From NCBI GenBank assembly GCA_955651875.1, contig CATPAP010000006.1, positions 1 through 10,458 of the forward strand: a stretch of DNA of 10,458 nucleotides. The letters run 5' to 3'. The position numbers and the translations under genes are program-made. Shown in pieces: positions 1 through 7,329 of this stretch. A model generated the notes under the pieces. That model did not search any database. It was not told where the DNA came from and worked only from the letters and a program-made list of their open reading frames with translations. Within the stretch, counting starts at the first letter, position 1. Every line of letters starts with the position of its first letter. Origin of the DNA: Candidatus Dormiibacterota bacterium (GTDB taxonomy: Bacteria > Chloroflexota > Dormibacteria > Aeolococcales > Aeolococcaceae).

Positions 1-1481
1 CCTGTGAGCGCCTGCTCGAGCACCTCCTGTGCGGGGATGTCGAGATGGTTGGTGGGCTCGTCGAGCAGCAGCAGGTTGGTCTCATCGAGCGCGACCTTGC
101 CGAGCAGCAGGCGGGCGCGCTCCCCGCCGCTGACATCGCCGCCGAGCTTGTGCACGTCGTCGCCGCTGAAGAGGAGCGCACCGAGCACGGTGCGCGCGCG
201 CCCAACGCCGACGGGATGATCCGCGAGCAGGTCCTCCATGACAGTGCGCTCGTCGTCCGTCGAGTACGCGCTCGCCGCCGCCTCCTCGCCGTCACGGCCG
301 AGGTCCTGGCGGTACAGCCTGAGGTGCGTGCGCGGTCCCAGCTTGACGGTGCCCCTGAGCGGCGGCAGCTCGCCCGCAAGGGTGTGCAGCAGCGTCGACT
401 TGCCGCACCCGTTGGGTCCAACGATGGCGATGCGCTCGCCGGGAGCGATACCGAGCGGGCGCGTCCGGAGCAGCACGGCGTCGCCGCGCCCGACCTCGAG
501 CTCGCTCGTCTTAAGCAGGATCTGGGAGCCGGGCGCGCCCGCGAAGCGCAGCCGCGGGCGCCGGTCACGCGGGGGGGCCGCCACCCGTTCGATGCGGTCG
601 AGTTGCTTCTGCCGTCCGCGCGCCTCCTTGGCGCGCTGTCCCGCCTTGTACTTGCGGATGAACTCCTCCTGGTGCGCGATGTGGGCCTGCTGCGCTTCGA
701 ACTCCTTCTGCCGTCGGGCACGCCGCTCACCGCGCAGGCGCACGTACTGGCTGTAGTTGCCGGGGTACTCCTCGGCGACCCCGTGACCGAGTTCGAGCAC
801 CGATGAGCAGACGCGATCGAGGAAGCGGCGGTCGTGCGACACGAGCACGAACGTCGAGCGCACCTCGCCCATGAACTCCTCGAGCCATTCGATGGAGGCC
901 AGGTCGAGGTGGTTGGTCGGCTCGTCGATGAGCAGGAGGTCGGCGTCGGCGAGGAGCAGTTTCGACAGTTCGACGCGGCGCTTCTGTCCGCCGCTCAGCT
1001 GGCGGGGATCGCGTGCCTGCAGGGACTCATCGATCCCGAGCCCACCGAGTGCCTCCCGAGCCCGCGCCTCGACGTCGTAGCCGCCGGCGTCCTGGTACGC
1101 GTGCTGCAGCTCGCCGTACCGCGCCATCACCGCCTCCAGGTCATCTGGCTGCGCGCCCATGGCGGCCTCGAGCTTCCTCAGCTCGGCGTGCACGGCGAGC
1201 AGGTCGGCGCGCGACGCGAGCACTTCGTCGAGCACGGTCGTCCCCACCGGTTCGGGCGCATCCTGGGGCAGGTAGGCCACGCGCAGGTTGCGCGGACGCT
1301 CGACGACGCCCTCACTCGGTTCGAGCGCACCTCCGATGACATCGAGGACGGATGTCTTGCCGGCACCGTTGGCTCCGACCACCGCGAGCCGATCGCGTGG
1401 CTCTATGCGCAGCGTGACGCCGCGCAGGATGACATCCGCACCGAATGCGACCGCGACATTCTCGAGCGAGAGGAGCGGCAT
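1..1481 (-). CDS. ABC-F family ATPase (translation factor type), C-terminus cut off by window edge
   Basis: Soluble protein with two ATP-binding cassettes and no membrane segments, the hallmark of ABC-F proteins, which act on the ribosome rather than in transport. The 493 visible residues hold NBD1 with Walker A GANGAGKTS (36-44), signature LSGGQ (162-166), Walker B LLLIDE (182-187) and switch His216 in VSHD. A basic, helical interdomain linker follows (about 236-310). NBD2 has Walker A GPNGCGKS (355-362), signature SGGE (451-454) and Walker B LLLLDEP (470-476). The second switch histidine and the C-terminal tail lie outside the window. The ATG at 1481 leads directly into the usual first beta strand (MPLLSLENV). 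No good Shine-Dalgarno is seen; the gene starts 23 nt after the lipoprotein stop, so it is probably read from the same transcript. The subtype (EttA, Uup, YheS or antibiotic-resistance type) cannot be decided here. Family call very safe; exact role unknown. Confidence 0.95.
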   Translation of the reverse strand, partial: MPLLSLENVAVAFGADVILRGVTLRIEPRDRLAVVGANGAGKTSVLDVIGGALEPSEGVVERPRNLRVAYLPQDAPEPVGTTVLDEVLASRADLLAVHAELRKLEAAMGAQPDDLEAVMARYGELQHAYQDAGGYDVEARAREALGGLGIDESLQARDPRQLSGGQKRRVELSKLLLADADLLLIDEPTNHLDLASIEWLEEFMGEVRSTFVLVSHDRRFLDRVCSSVLELGHGVAEEYPGNYSQYVRLRGERRARRQKEFEAQQAHIAHQEEFIRKYKAGQRAKEARGRQKQLDRIERVAAPPRDRRPRLRFAGAPGSQILLKTSELEVGRGDAVLLRTRPLGIAPGERIAIVGPNGCGKSTLLHTLAGELPPLRGTVKLGPRTHLRLYRQDLGRDGEEAAASAYSTDDERTVMEDLLADHPVGVGRARTVLGALLFSGDDVHKLGGDVSGGERARLLLGKVALDETNLLLLDEPTNHLDIPAQEVLEQALT

Positions 1482-1504
1482 GGTCTGCGGCCCGAGTCAG
1501 CTGA

Positions 1505-2419
1505 TCAGGAGCTCAGGGAGACGGCCGGGACGTGCCCGGCGAGCGTGCCCTCCGCCGCGCCCTGGAGCTCGTCGAGGGTGATCGGCCCCTCGAACCGGTC
1601 GGCGATCACACCGTCGCTGTTGACGAAGTACACCCAAGGGTCGGTCTGCAGCCCGAAGGCCGCGAACGCGGGGTTGTTGAACACCTGGGCAGCCGAGGCG
1701 GGGAAGTCGGTCTCGATGTGCTGGAACGAGAACCGGCCGCAGTACTGTGTGCAGAGTTGCTTGAGGATGGCGACGGTGGGCCCGCACGTCTTGCTCGGGC
1801 AGTAACCGGGCTGTCCGAAGAACAGGACCGTCGGCCGGTGCGCCGCCAGTGCCTGGGCAACGGTGACGTCGTGCCAGGTGTCCGGCGGCACGCCGCTGTC
1901 GACCATCGAGATGGTGACCCCCGGGTCGGTGAGCACAGCCTGGTGGAGCGCGGGAACTGGCGCTCCGACGGCGAGCTCGGGGCCGGATGCGGCGACGGTG
2001 ACGAAGGCGTGCCCGTCCACGGCGGCGTGCGCGGCGGTGGTGTAGCCGTGCACCACGAAGTCGTACTGACCTGCGCCCGGGAAGTGTGCGGTGCCGACGT
2101 AGATGGGGATGCCGCCGTACACCGAGGAGATGTTCTCCAACGGACGCGCCGCGATCTGCCGTCCCCCAGGGTCGCGGATCTGCACGGTCACGTCAGCGGC
2201 GGCAACGGGGTTGGACCGGCCATCCAGCAGGGCTATGGAGATGCGGTTGACACCGACCACCAGCGTGCTGTTCTGCGGCTGCACGTTGAGGTTCTCGGGC
2301 GCTGGCTGGCAGCTGCTGTCGCCGGCTGCGCAGACCGTCGACCCGCAGCCGGCGAGCGGGAGCACGGCGAGGACGGTGGCGACGAGCATCCCGGCGCGCG
2401 CGACGCGGACGCGATTCAC
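1505..2419 (-). CDS. Secreted lipoprotein with YtkA/Ig-like and thioredoxin-like domains
   Basis: 304 aa. The N-terminus is a lipoprotein signal: basic start, hydrophobic stretch and lipobox LAGC with the lipidated cysteine at 25, so the protein should be anchored on the outer face of the membrane. Residues about 50-145 read as a beta-sandwich domain resembling YtkA-like domains (VVGVNRISIALLDG, then VHGYTT). Residues about 150-300 resemble a thioredoxin fold: beta strand PTVLFFGQPGYC, Cys207 and Cys212 in CPSKTCGP, and a possible cis-Pro region at TDPWVYF (259-265). The cysteines are four residues apart, not the classic CxxC, and Cys223 and Cys227 lie nearby. The start is the GTG at 2417-2419; its GTGA overlaps the stop of the upstream gene and a GAGGT ribosome site lies 6 nt before it (2426-2430). 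The role (thiol oxidoreductase, metal chaperone or redox sensor) cannot be fixed from sequence. Confidence 0.85.
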   Translation of the reverse strand: MNRVRVARAGMLVATVLAVLPLAGCGSTVCAAGDSSCQPAPENLNVQPQNSTLVVGVNRISIALLDGRSNPVAAADVTVQIRDPGGRQIAARPLENISSVYGGIPIYVGTAHFPGAGQYDFVVHGYTTAAHAAVDGHAFVTVAASGPELAVGAPVPALHQAVLTDPGVTISMVDSGVPPDTWHDVTVAQALAAHRPTVLFFGQPGYCPSKTCGPTVAILKQLCTQYCGRFSFQHIETDFPASAAQVFNNPAFAAFGLQTDPWVYFVNSDGVIADRFEGPITLDELQGAAEGTLAGHVPAVSLSS

Positions 2420-4227
2420 ACCCCGACCTCGGCGTCCATCTCGTCGCCGTCATCGGCGGCAGGGACCTCGAGGGGCCGCGGGTCGTCGGAGAGCGCGCCC
2501 TCGAGGTGCAGGATGCGTCGCAGGATCGCCACCGACGAGGCGTACGTCGAGTCCATCCCGAAGTACGACAGGCCCCGGGCGCCCAGCGTTCGCGCCTGCG
2601 TGAACGGCGTGTCCGACGCGTAGTGGATGACCCCGAAGTCGACCGGGAGGCGAGAAAAATTGACCGGTTCTCCGATCGGATATCGGGCCGCCTCGCTCAT
2701 CTCGTACATGGCACAGCAGTACGGACCCGCCTCCATCTCCACCACCGAGAACGCCTCGCGGTGGTAGTAGTCGAGATACCCGCGGTTCTGCAGGAAGGTG
2801 CCCTTGACGGTGACGGCGCGCTGGTTGTCGAGCCCGCTGCCGAAGCGCAGGTAGGGGGCGATGTCGGAGACGCGGAACGCGTTGTCGAGCCAGAAGGTGC
2901 TGCCCGAGTGCTCGTCATGGATGACGTCGCTGATCATCACGTCGCCGACGTCGGCGTTGAGGGTCGCCGCCTTGCCGAGGATGTACACGCCGCGCAGCTC
3001 GGCGGCGGTCTCGGCCACCTCCCGGAGGATGTTGTATGCGGCCAGCCCGAGCGGGTAGTCGACGTTGACGATCACCGCGCGGCTGGCAAGCAGTGCCTGC
3101 GCATGCACGCTGCCGAGACGGTCGTCGAGCGCGGCGGGATCGAGCCTGTCGAGCGCGATGACCTGGGCTGCGACGTCGAGCGCGGTGCGGCTGCTCACCG
3201 CGATTACCCCGGCCTCACGATTCTCACGACGCAGCGCGAGGCGCTGCGCATCGGTGAGCACGTTGCGGTCCCACAGGCGCGCCGCGAAGTAGAGGAGGTT
3301 GTCCCAGTTCCCCTCAGCCCGGCCCTCGCGGAAGGCGCGCAGCTCGTCGCGCAGGTCGTCGGGACCGCTGCGTTCCACTGATTCGACGAGCTCGTCCTGG
3401 CGGCGTCGGGCCAGGCCGGTGACGAGGTTGGCAAGGCTGTGAGAGTTGCTGCTGACGAAGTACACCGGGCGGTCGAGCAACCCCTCAGACCGCATCACCC
3501 CGGTGACCTGCTGCCACCAACGCCGGGTGGCGCGCGCGTAGCCCACCTGGGTGCCGCCGAGCATGCGCAGGCGAAGTGAAAGACGGCGGTGGCGTAGCTG
3601 GTCGAGTCGGGCCCCGAACGAATCGCCCCACACCTCCTGGAGCTGCGCCCAGTCGTCCTCTGAGCCGCCAGTGAGCGCGGCGAGCTCCGCGGGCGTGCCC
3701 TCCCGCTCCGCCGAGGTGCGCAGCACCGCGTGCAGCTTGTTCCACTCGATCTGGAAGGCGACGAGAGTGGGGACAAGATCGTCGACGTCCGAGGCAGACG
3801 CGATGAGGACTGCGAGTGTGCCCCGTCCGTCGTCGTACCAGCGCCGGCGCCGGCCCGGGGCGCCGATCTCGGTCCCTGTCTCGAACGTGCCGAAGCCCCT
3901 CCTGCGGAAGATCTCGGCCGACTGCCCCATCACCACCAGCTCGGCGGCGAAGACGGCGTCGGGGAGGCGGCGCACCGCGTACAGGAAGGCGCCGAGGTCC
4001 GGCTGTGGCGAGTCCGCAAGCGCGTGCAGGCTGCTGTGCATGGCCTTGTGCGACGCCTCGAGCACACGGAGGCGGGTTTCGCCGCTGCTGCGCAGCACGG
4101 TCGTGTAGGTGCGCCGATAGACCTCGACCGCCTCTGCCAAGGAGGTGTCATCGAGCGCCGCGCCGCTGCCTGGCTGGATCGCGGGTCCGGTGGCTGGACG
4201 CGGGCCGGGAAGTGCCATGTCGCCCAT
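2416..4227 (-). CDS. Large uncharacterised protein with nucleoside-phosphorylase-like C-terminal domain
   Basis: 603 aa from the ATG at 4227; soluble, no signal peptide or membrane helix. Residues about 25-370 are charged and mostly helical by composition, with no motif I recognise apart from a distinctive PVYFVSSNSHSLANL (254-268). The C-terminal part carries a series reminiscent of the PNP/MTAN superfamily: GVYILGKAATLNADVGDVMI (413-432, compare the glycine-rich GDVVI strand), VVEMEAGPY (495-503, compare VEMEGA of MTAN) and HYASDTP (535-541, compare the ISD motif with its catalytic Asp). I think this matches the family catalogued as DUF6909, but that is from memory. An in-frame ATG at 4344 would run into the divergent kinase gene and adds a low-complexity Arg/Gly tail, so it is rejected; the ATG at 4218 is an alternative (GAGAAT 7 nt before it). 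It heads a probable three-gene operon. Substrate and activity are unknown. Confidence 0.8.
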   Translation of the reverse strand: MGDMALPGPRPATGPAIQPGSGAALDDTSLAEAVEVYRRTYTTVLRSSGETRLRVLEASHKAMHSSLHALADSPQPDLGAFLYAVRRLPDAVFAAELVVMGQSAEIFRRRGFGTFETGTEIGAPGRRRRWYDDGRGTLAVLIASASDVDDLVPTLVAFQIEWNKLHAVLRTSAEREGTPAELAALTGGSEDDWAQLQEVWGDSFGARLDQLRHRRLSLRLRMLGGTQVGYARATRRWWQQVTGVMRSEGLLDRPVYFVSSNSHSLANLVTGLARRRQDELVESVERSGPDDLRDELRAFREGRAEGNWDNLLYFAARLWDRNVLTDAQRLALRRENREAGVIAVSSRTALDVAAQVIALDRLDPAALDDRLGSVHAQALLASRAVIVNVDYPLGLAAYNILREVAETAAELRGVYILGKAATLNADVGDVMISDVIHDEHSGSTFWLDNAFRVSDIAPYLRFGSGLDNQRAVTVKGTFLQNRGYLDYYHREAFSVVEMEAGPYCCAMYEMSEAARYPIGEPVNFSRLPVDFGVIHYASDTPFTQARTLGARGLSYFGMDSTYASSVAILRRILHLEGALSDDPRPLEVPAADDGDEMDAEVGV

Positions 4228-4297
4228 TCTCGCGCCACCCGGGCTCGCGGCGGCCGTCCTGCGGGTTCCCCGACGGCCACCCCTATGCTGCGCCCCC
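4228..4297. promoter_or_regulatory. Divergent intergenic region
   Basis: 70 nt separate the two divergent starts and must hold promoters for both directions unless one gene is driven from inside the other. On the plus side a TATGCT hexamer lies 8 nt before the kinase ATG. On the minus side I see no convincing -10/-35 pair; a GGTG that could pair weakly with 16S rRNA lies 8 nt before the ATG at 4227. The sharing of so short a region suggests linked expression of the two genes, which is inference. Confidence 0.5.
4284..4289 (+). promoter_or_regulatory. Candidate -10 box of a leaderless promoter for the kinase gene
   Basis: TATGCT followed by 8 nt (C-rich, no Shine-Dalgarno) and then the ATG at 4298. 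The spacing would place the transcription start at or next to the A of ATG, giving a leaderless mRNA. No clear -35 is seen. Supported by similar arrangements before the thiolase and cyclophilin genes in this window. Confidence 0.5.
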
Positions 4298-5236
4298 ATG
4301 GGATCCATCGCCGTCACTGGCTCCGTCGCGTTCGACACCATCATGGTGTTCGGCGGCCGGTTCGCCGATCACATCCTCACCGACCAGGCGCACAGCCTCA
4401 ACGTCTCGTTCCTCGTCGAGCGCCTCGAGAAGCGGCGTGGCGGCACGGCGGCCAACATCGCGTATACCCTCGCCCTGCTCGGCGAGCGCCCCCTGCTGTG
4501 CGCCGCCGTCGGCAACGACTTCGCGGAGTACGGCGCGGCGCTCAGCAGCGCCGGTGTGGATACCTCACGTGCCCTGGTCTGCGACGACATCGGCACCGCC
4601 ACGGCGTTCATCACCACCGACCTCGACGACAACCAGATCACTGCGTTCTACCCCGGTGCGATGGGCCGGGCCGCCGCCGTCGATCTCGAGTCTCTGGCGG
4701 GCGTGGAGCACGTGGTCGTTGCTCCCGACGCGCCCGACGGCATGCGACGACACGTCGAACAGGCCGCCCGTCTTGGCGCCAGGCTTGTCTTCGCACCGGC
4801 ACAGCAGCTCAGCTCGCTGAGCGACGAGACGCTGACCGCGGGACTCGACGCGGCGTGGTTGGTGGTCGGCAACGAGTACGAGCTCGAGGTGATCCACCGG
4901 CGCACCGGCCGGGACGTCGGCACGCTCGCCGCGGGCGGTGCCATGGTCGCGCGCACGCGCGGCGGCCAGGGCAGCGAGCTCCACCTCGGCGCGACCGTGC
5001 ACCTCGTTCCCACTGCCGTGGCTGACGACGTCGTCGACCCCACCGGGGCGGGGGACGCGTACACCGCGGGGCTGCTCAACGGCCTGCGCAGCGGTCGCGC
5101 GCCGGCGGTCGCCGGCAGGATGGGCGCGCTCGCGGCCACGTACGCCATCGAGCAGCACGGTCCGCAGACGCACAGCTATTCGCGCGAGCAGTTCGCGGTG
5201 CGCTACGCGGAGCAGTTCGACGCCCCGCTGGACTGA
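4298..5236 (+). CDS. PfkB-family nucleoside (adenosine-like) kinase
   Basis: 312 aa, the usual length for ribokinase/PfkB enzymes. Expected to move the gamma-phosphate of ATP to the 5'-hydroxyl of a nucleoside in the cytoplasm. Visible motifs: N-terminal strand GSIAVTGSVAFDTI, substrate-side GGTAANIAY (48-56), ITTDLDDNQITAFYPGAM (105-122), NEYE (192-195, the NxxE magnesium/phosphate motif) and DPTGAGDAYTAG (247-258) with catalytic Asp253 and the anion hole. The 105-122 block and the GRFADHIL / LNVSFLV segments closely resemble what I recall of the Burkholderia nucleoside kinase, a broad-specificity enzyme, which argues for a nucleoside rather than a sugar substrate. The frame stays open upstream to 4145 in-frame starts, but ATG 4298 begins exactly at the first conserved strand. 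It is divergent from the phosphorylase-like gene; the thiolase follows after 19 nt. Substrate could still be a sugar. Confidence 0.88.
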   Translation: MGSIAVTGSVAFDTIMVFGGRFADHILTDQAHSLNVSFLVERLEKRRGGTAANIAYTLALLGERPLLCAAVGNDFAEYGAALSSAGVDTSRALVCDDIGTATAFITTDLDDNQITAFYPGAMGRAAAVDLESLAGVEHVVVAPDAPDGMRRHVEQAARLGARLVFAPAQQLSSLSDETLTAGLDAAWLVVGNEYELEVIHRRTGRDVGTLAAGGAMVARTRGGQGSELHLGATVHLVPTAVADDVVDPTGAGDAYTAGLLNGLRSGRAPAVAGRMGALAATYAIEQHGPQTHSYSREQFAVRYAEQFDAPLD

Positions 5237-5242
5237 TGGCGG

Positions 5243-5248
5243 TACAGT
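5243..5248 (+). promoter_or_regulatory. Candidate -10 box of a leaderless promoter for the thiolase gene
   Basis: TACAGT lies in the short gap between the kinase stop and the thiolase, 7 nt before the ATG at 5256. There is no clear Shine-Dalgarno in between. This allows the thiolase to be transcribed on its own although it sits close behind the kinase. No firm -35 is seen. Confidence 0.4.
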
Positions 5249-5255
5249 GGCGGGC

Positions 5256-6428
5256 ATGGAGAACGCGGTCATCGTCAGCGCTGTGCGCACCCCCGTCGGC
5301 ACCATGGGTGGTGTGTTCGTCGACGTCCCTGCCCCGACCCTCGGGGCGGTCGCGGCCCGCGACGCAATGCGTCGCGCCGGGCTCGAGGCGGTGGACGAGG
5401 TGCTCATGGGCAACGTGCTCTCTGCCGGGCTCGGCCAGAACCCGGCACGGCAGGCAGCGCTGGGCGCCGGGCTTGGCGAGACCACGCCTTCGACGACGGT
5501 CAACAAGGTCTGCGGGTCCGGTCTCAAGACGATCGCGCTCGCGGCCCAGGCGATCCGTGCCGGCGACGCCGAGGTGATCCTCGCCGGCGGCATGGAGAAC
5601 ATGTCGCGCGCACCCTTCCTCGCAGAGAGCGCGCGCTTCGGGTACCGCCTTGGCGACGGCAAGCTCGTCGACGAGCTGATCCGCGACGGGCTCTGGTGCG
5701 CCTTCGAGGACTGCCACATGGGCAAGACCGCGGAGAACGTCGCGCGCGAGTACGAGGTGAGCCGTGAGGACCAGGACGCTTTTGCGGCGGCATCCCAGCA
5801 GAAGGCGGAGGCGGCCATCGCCGAGGGTCGTTTCCGTGACGAGATCGTCGCGGTGCCCGTCAAGAAGCGCAAGGAGACCGAGCTCGTGCAAACAGATGAG
5901 CATCCGCGCGCCGGGATCACCGCGGACACGCTCGCCGCGATGCGGCCCGCATTTGACAAGGAGGGCAGCGTCACCGCCGGCAACGCCAGCGGCATCAACG
6001 ACGGCGGTGCCGCGGTGGTGGTGATGAGCGAGTCGCGCGCTCGTGCCGAGGGTCGCACGCCGCTTGCGCGCATCCGTGCCTATGCGAGCGCAGGCGTACC
6101 GCCGCGGATCATGGGCATGGGCCCGGTGCCGGCCGTCCGCGCCGCGCTCGAGCGCGCCGGTCTGTCGGTGGGCGACATCGACCTCTTCGAGCTCAACGAG
6201 GCCTTCGCGGCGCAGTCCGTGGCTGTGGGTCGCGAGCTCGCCGTCCCTGACCACAAGCTCAACGTCAACGGTGGTGCGATCGCGCTCGGCCATCCCATCG
6301 GCGCCAGCGGCACGCGCATCATGGTCACGCTCCTGCATGCCATGCACAAGCGCGACGCCACCGTCGGGGTTGCCGGCATGTGCATCGGCGGCGGCCAGGG
6401 GATCGCGATGGTGGTCGAGCGGGTCTGA
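5256..6428 (+). CDS. Acetyl-CoA acetyltransferase / thiolase
   Basis: 390 aa, typical of thiolase II (acetoacetyl-CoA thiolase) and related 3-ketoacyl-CoA thiolases. It catalyses reversible Claisen condensation of two acyl-CoAs or thiolytic cleavage of a 3-ketoacyl-CoA. All key residues are present: nucleophile Cys86 in NKVCGSGLK, Asn314 in NEAF, His346 in GHPIGASG and Cys376 in CIGGGQG, plus GGMENMS (111-117). The start at 5256 opens directly with the conserved MENAVIVSAVRTPVG. It follows the kinase by 19 nt but has a candidate promoter of its own, so co-function with the kinase is not implied. The plus-strand etfBA genes downstream would be natural partners in beta-oxidation, although oppositely oriented genes intervene. 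It ends 19 nt from the convergent LmbE-family gene, with no terminator hairpin visible between them. Whether it works in degradation or in acetoacetyl-CoA synthesis cannot be told. Confidence 0.96.
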   Translation: MENAVIVSAVRTPVGTMGGVFVDVPAPTLGAVAARDAMRRAGLEAVDEVLMGNVLSAGLGQNPARQAALGAGLGETTPSTTVNKVCGSGLKTIALAAQAIRAGDAEVILAGGMENMSRAPFLAESARFGYRLGDGKLVDELIRDGLWCAFEDCHMGKTAENVAREYEVSREDQDAFAAASQQKAEAAIAEGRFRDEIVAVPVKKRKETELVQTDEHPRAGITADTLAAMRPAFDKEGSVTAGNASGINDGGAAVVVMSESRARAEGRTPLARIRAYASAGVPPRIMGMGPVPAVRAALERAGLSVGDIDLFELNEAFAAQSVAVGRELAVPDHKLNVNGGAIALGHPIGASGTRIMVTLLHAMHKRDATVGVAGMCIGGGQGIAMVVERV

Positions 6429-6447
6429 CCGCGCGCGACATCCGAAT

Positions 6448-7326
6448 CTAGACGGCGACTGCCTCCTCGGCCTCGATGCCGGCGAAGACGTCGGTCTCCG
6501 GCAGCGTGGTCGGCACGTGCGAGATGACCAGCTGGTAGGCCTCGTCGCCGAAGTGTTCGATGCTGACCTGCTCCGGCACGGCGAGCATCGGCCAGTCGGG
6601 GGTGATCTGGCTGTGGTGGGCGAGCAGGGCGCGGCGCTTCCTGGGGATCCCGGCGCGGACGTCGACGGTCGTGGTGATCCATTCGTCCGGCGTCACGAAG
6701 GGCAGCTCCTCGGGGTTCTCCACGCCGAACGGTGGCGGCATCCCCGCTTCCTTGGCCATCTCCGCGTACTTCTTGAGGAACGACAGCGGGATCGAGGTGT
6801 AGTACAGCTTGGTCACCCGCCAGGGCTCGCCGGCCTCGGGATAGAGCGACTTCATGTGCGCGGCCTCGACGGCGAGCAGGGCGACGCGGTGTGTCTGGAT
6901 GTGATCGGGATGCCCGTAGCCGCCGACGCCGTCGTAAGTGACCACGACGTGGGGGCGGAAGCGGCGGATGAGTGCCACCAGCCGGCCCACCGCCTCGTTG
7001 ACGTCCACCTTCCAGAACGCGCCGTCGAGCTGGTTGGTGTCCGCGCCCCACATGCCGGAGTCACCGTAGCCGAGGAAGTGCACCTCGGCGACACCGAGGA
7101 TCGCGCACGCGGCGCGCAGCTCCTCCTGGCGGATCTCGGCGAGCCGTGGCCTGGTGGTCTCCTCGGGCATGTCCGGGGCGACGATGGTGGCGAGCTTGCC
7201 GTCGGTGCAACAGACGTTGGCCGTGCGCACGCCGCGGTCGGCGCAGGTGGCGAGCAGCCCACCCATGGTGATGGTCTCGTCGTCCGCATGCGCGTGCACG
7301 GACATGAGTCGCAGCTGCCCGCTCAT
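6448..7326 (-). CDS. LmbE-family zinc deacylase, Mca (mycothiol S-conjugate amidase)-like
   Basis: 292 aa, close to the length of Mca. LmbE-fold enzymes hydrolyse N-acyl groups from glucosamine-type substrates; Mca cleaves mycothiol S-conjugates to detoxify electrophiles. Expected zinc ligands and base are present: His13, Asp15, Asp16 in HAHADDE, and HPDH with His139 and His142 in GGYGHPDHIQTH. LLAHHSQI (234-241) and the tail LPETDVFAGI (275-284) resemble my memory of the Mca C-terminus more than MshB or BshB. The usual proline of HAHPDDE is Ala14 here. The start is set by GAGGAG, 6 nt before ATG 7326; a GTG directly ahead at 7329 is too close to that site. It abuts the cyclophilin gene and is surely co-transcribed with it. 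Whether the host makes mycothiol is unknown; another sugar or thiol amide could be the substrate. Confidence 0.88.
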   Translation of the reverse strand: MSGQLRLMSVHAHADDETITMGGLLATCADRGVRTANVCCTDGKLATIVAPDMPEETTRPRLAEIRQEELRAACAILGVAEVHFLGYGDSGMWGADTNQLDGAFWKVDVNEAVGRLVALIRRFRPHVVVTYDGVGGYGHPDHIQTHRVALLAVEAAHMKSLYPEAGEPWRVTKLYYTSIPLSFLKKYAEMAKEAGMPPPFGVENPEELPFVTPDEWITTTVDVRAGIPRKRRALLAHHSQITPDWPMLAVPEQVSIEHFGDEAYQLVISHVPTTLPETDVFAGIEAEEAVAV

Positions 7327-7329
7327 CAC

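Noticed and set aside
1532..2623. 363-codon open frame on the plus strand
   Set aside because: Antisense to the lipoprotein and the end of the phosphorylase-like gene; composition is shadow-like.
4228..4344. N-terminal extension of the phosphorylase-like protein to the ATG at 4344
   Set aside because: It would overlap the kinase start by 47 nt, has an Arg/Gly-rich non-conserved-looking sequence, and would leave no room for the divergent promoters.
3730..5025. 431-codon open frame on the plus strand overlapping the kinase in another frame
   Set aside because: Runs antisense to one real gene and out of frame through another; Arg/His-rich low-complexity product.
4565..6073. 502-codon open frame on the minus strand
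   Set aside because: Antisense to the kinase and thiolase, both of which have full sets of catalytic residues. No family motif seen in the antisense product.
6429..6447. Possible terminator between the convergent thiolase and LmbE genes
   Set aside because: Only 19 nt, with a GC run but no stem-loop followed by a T tract.
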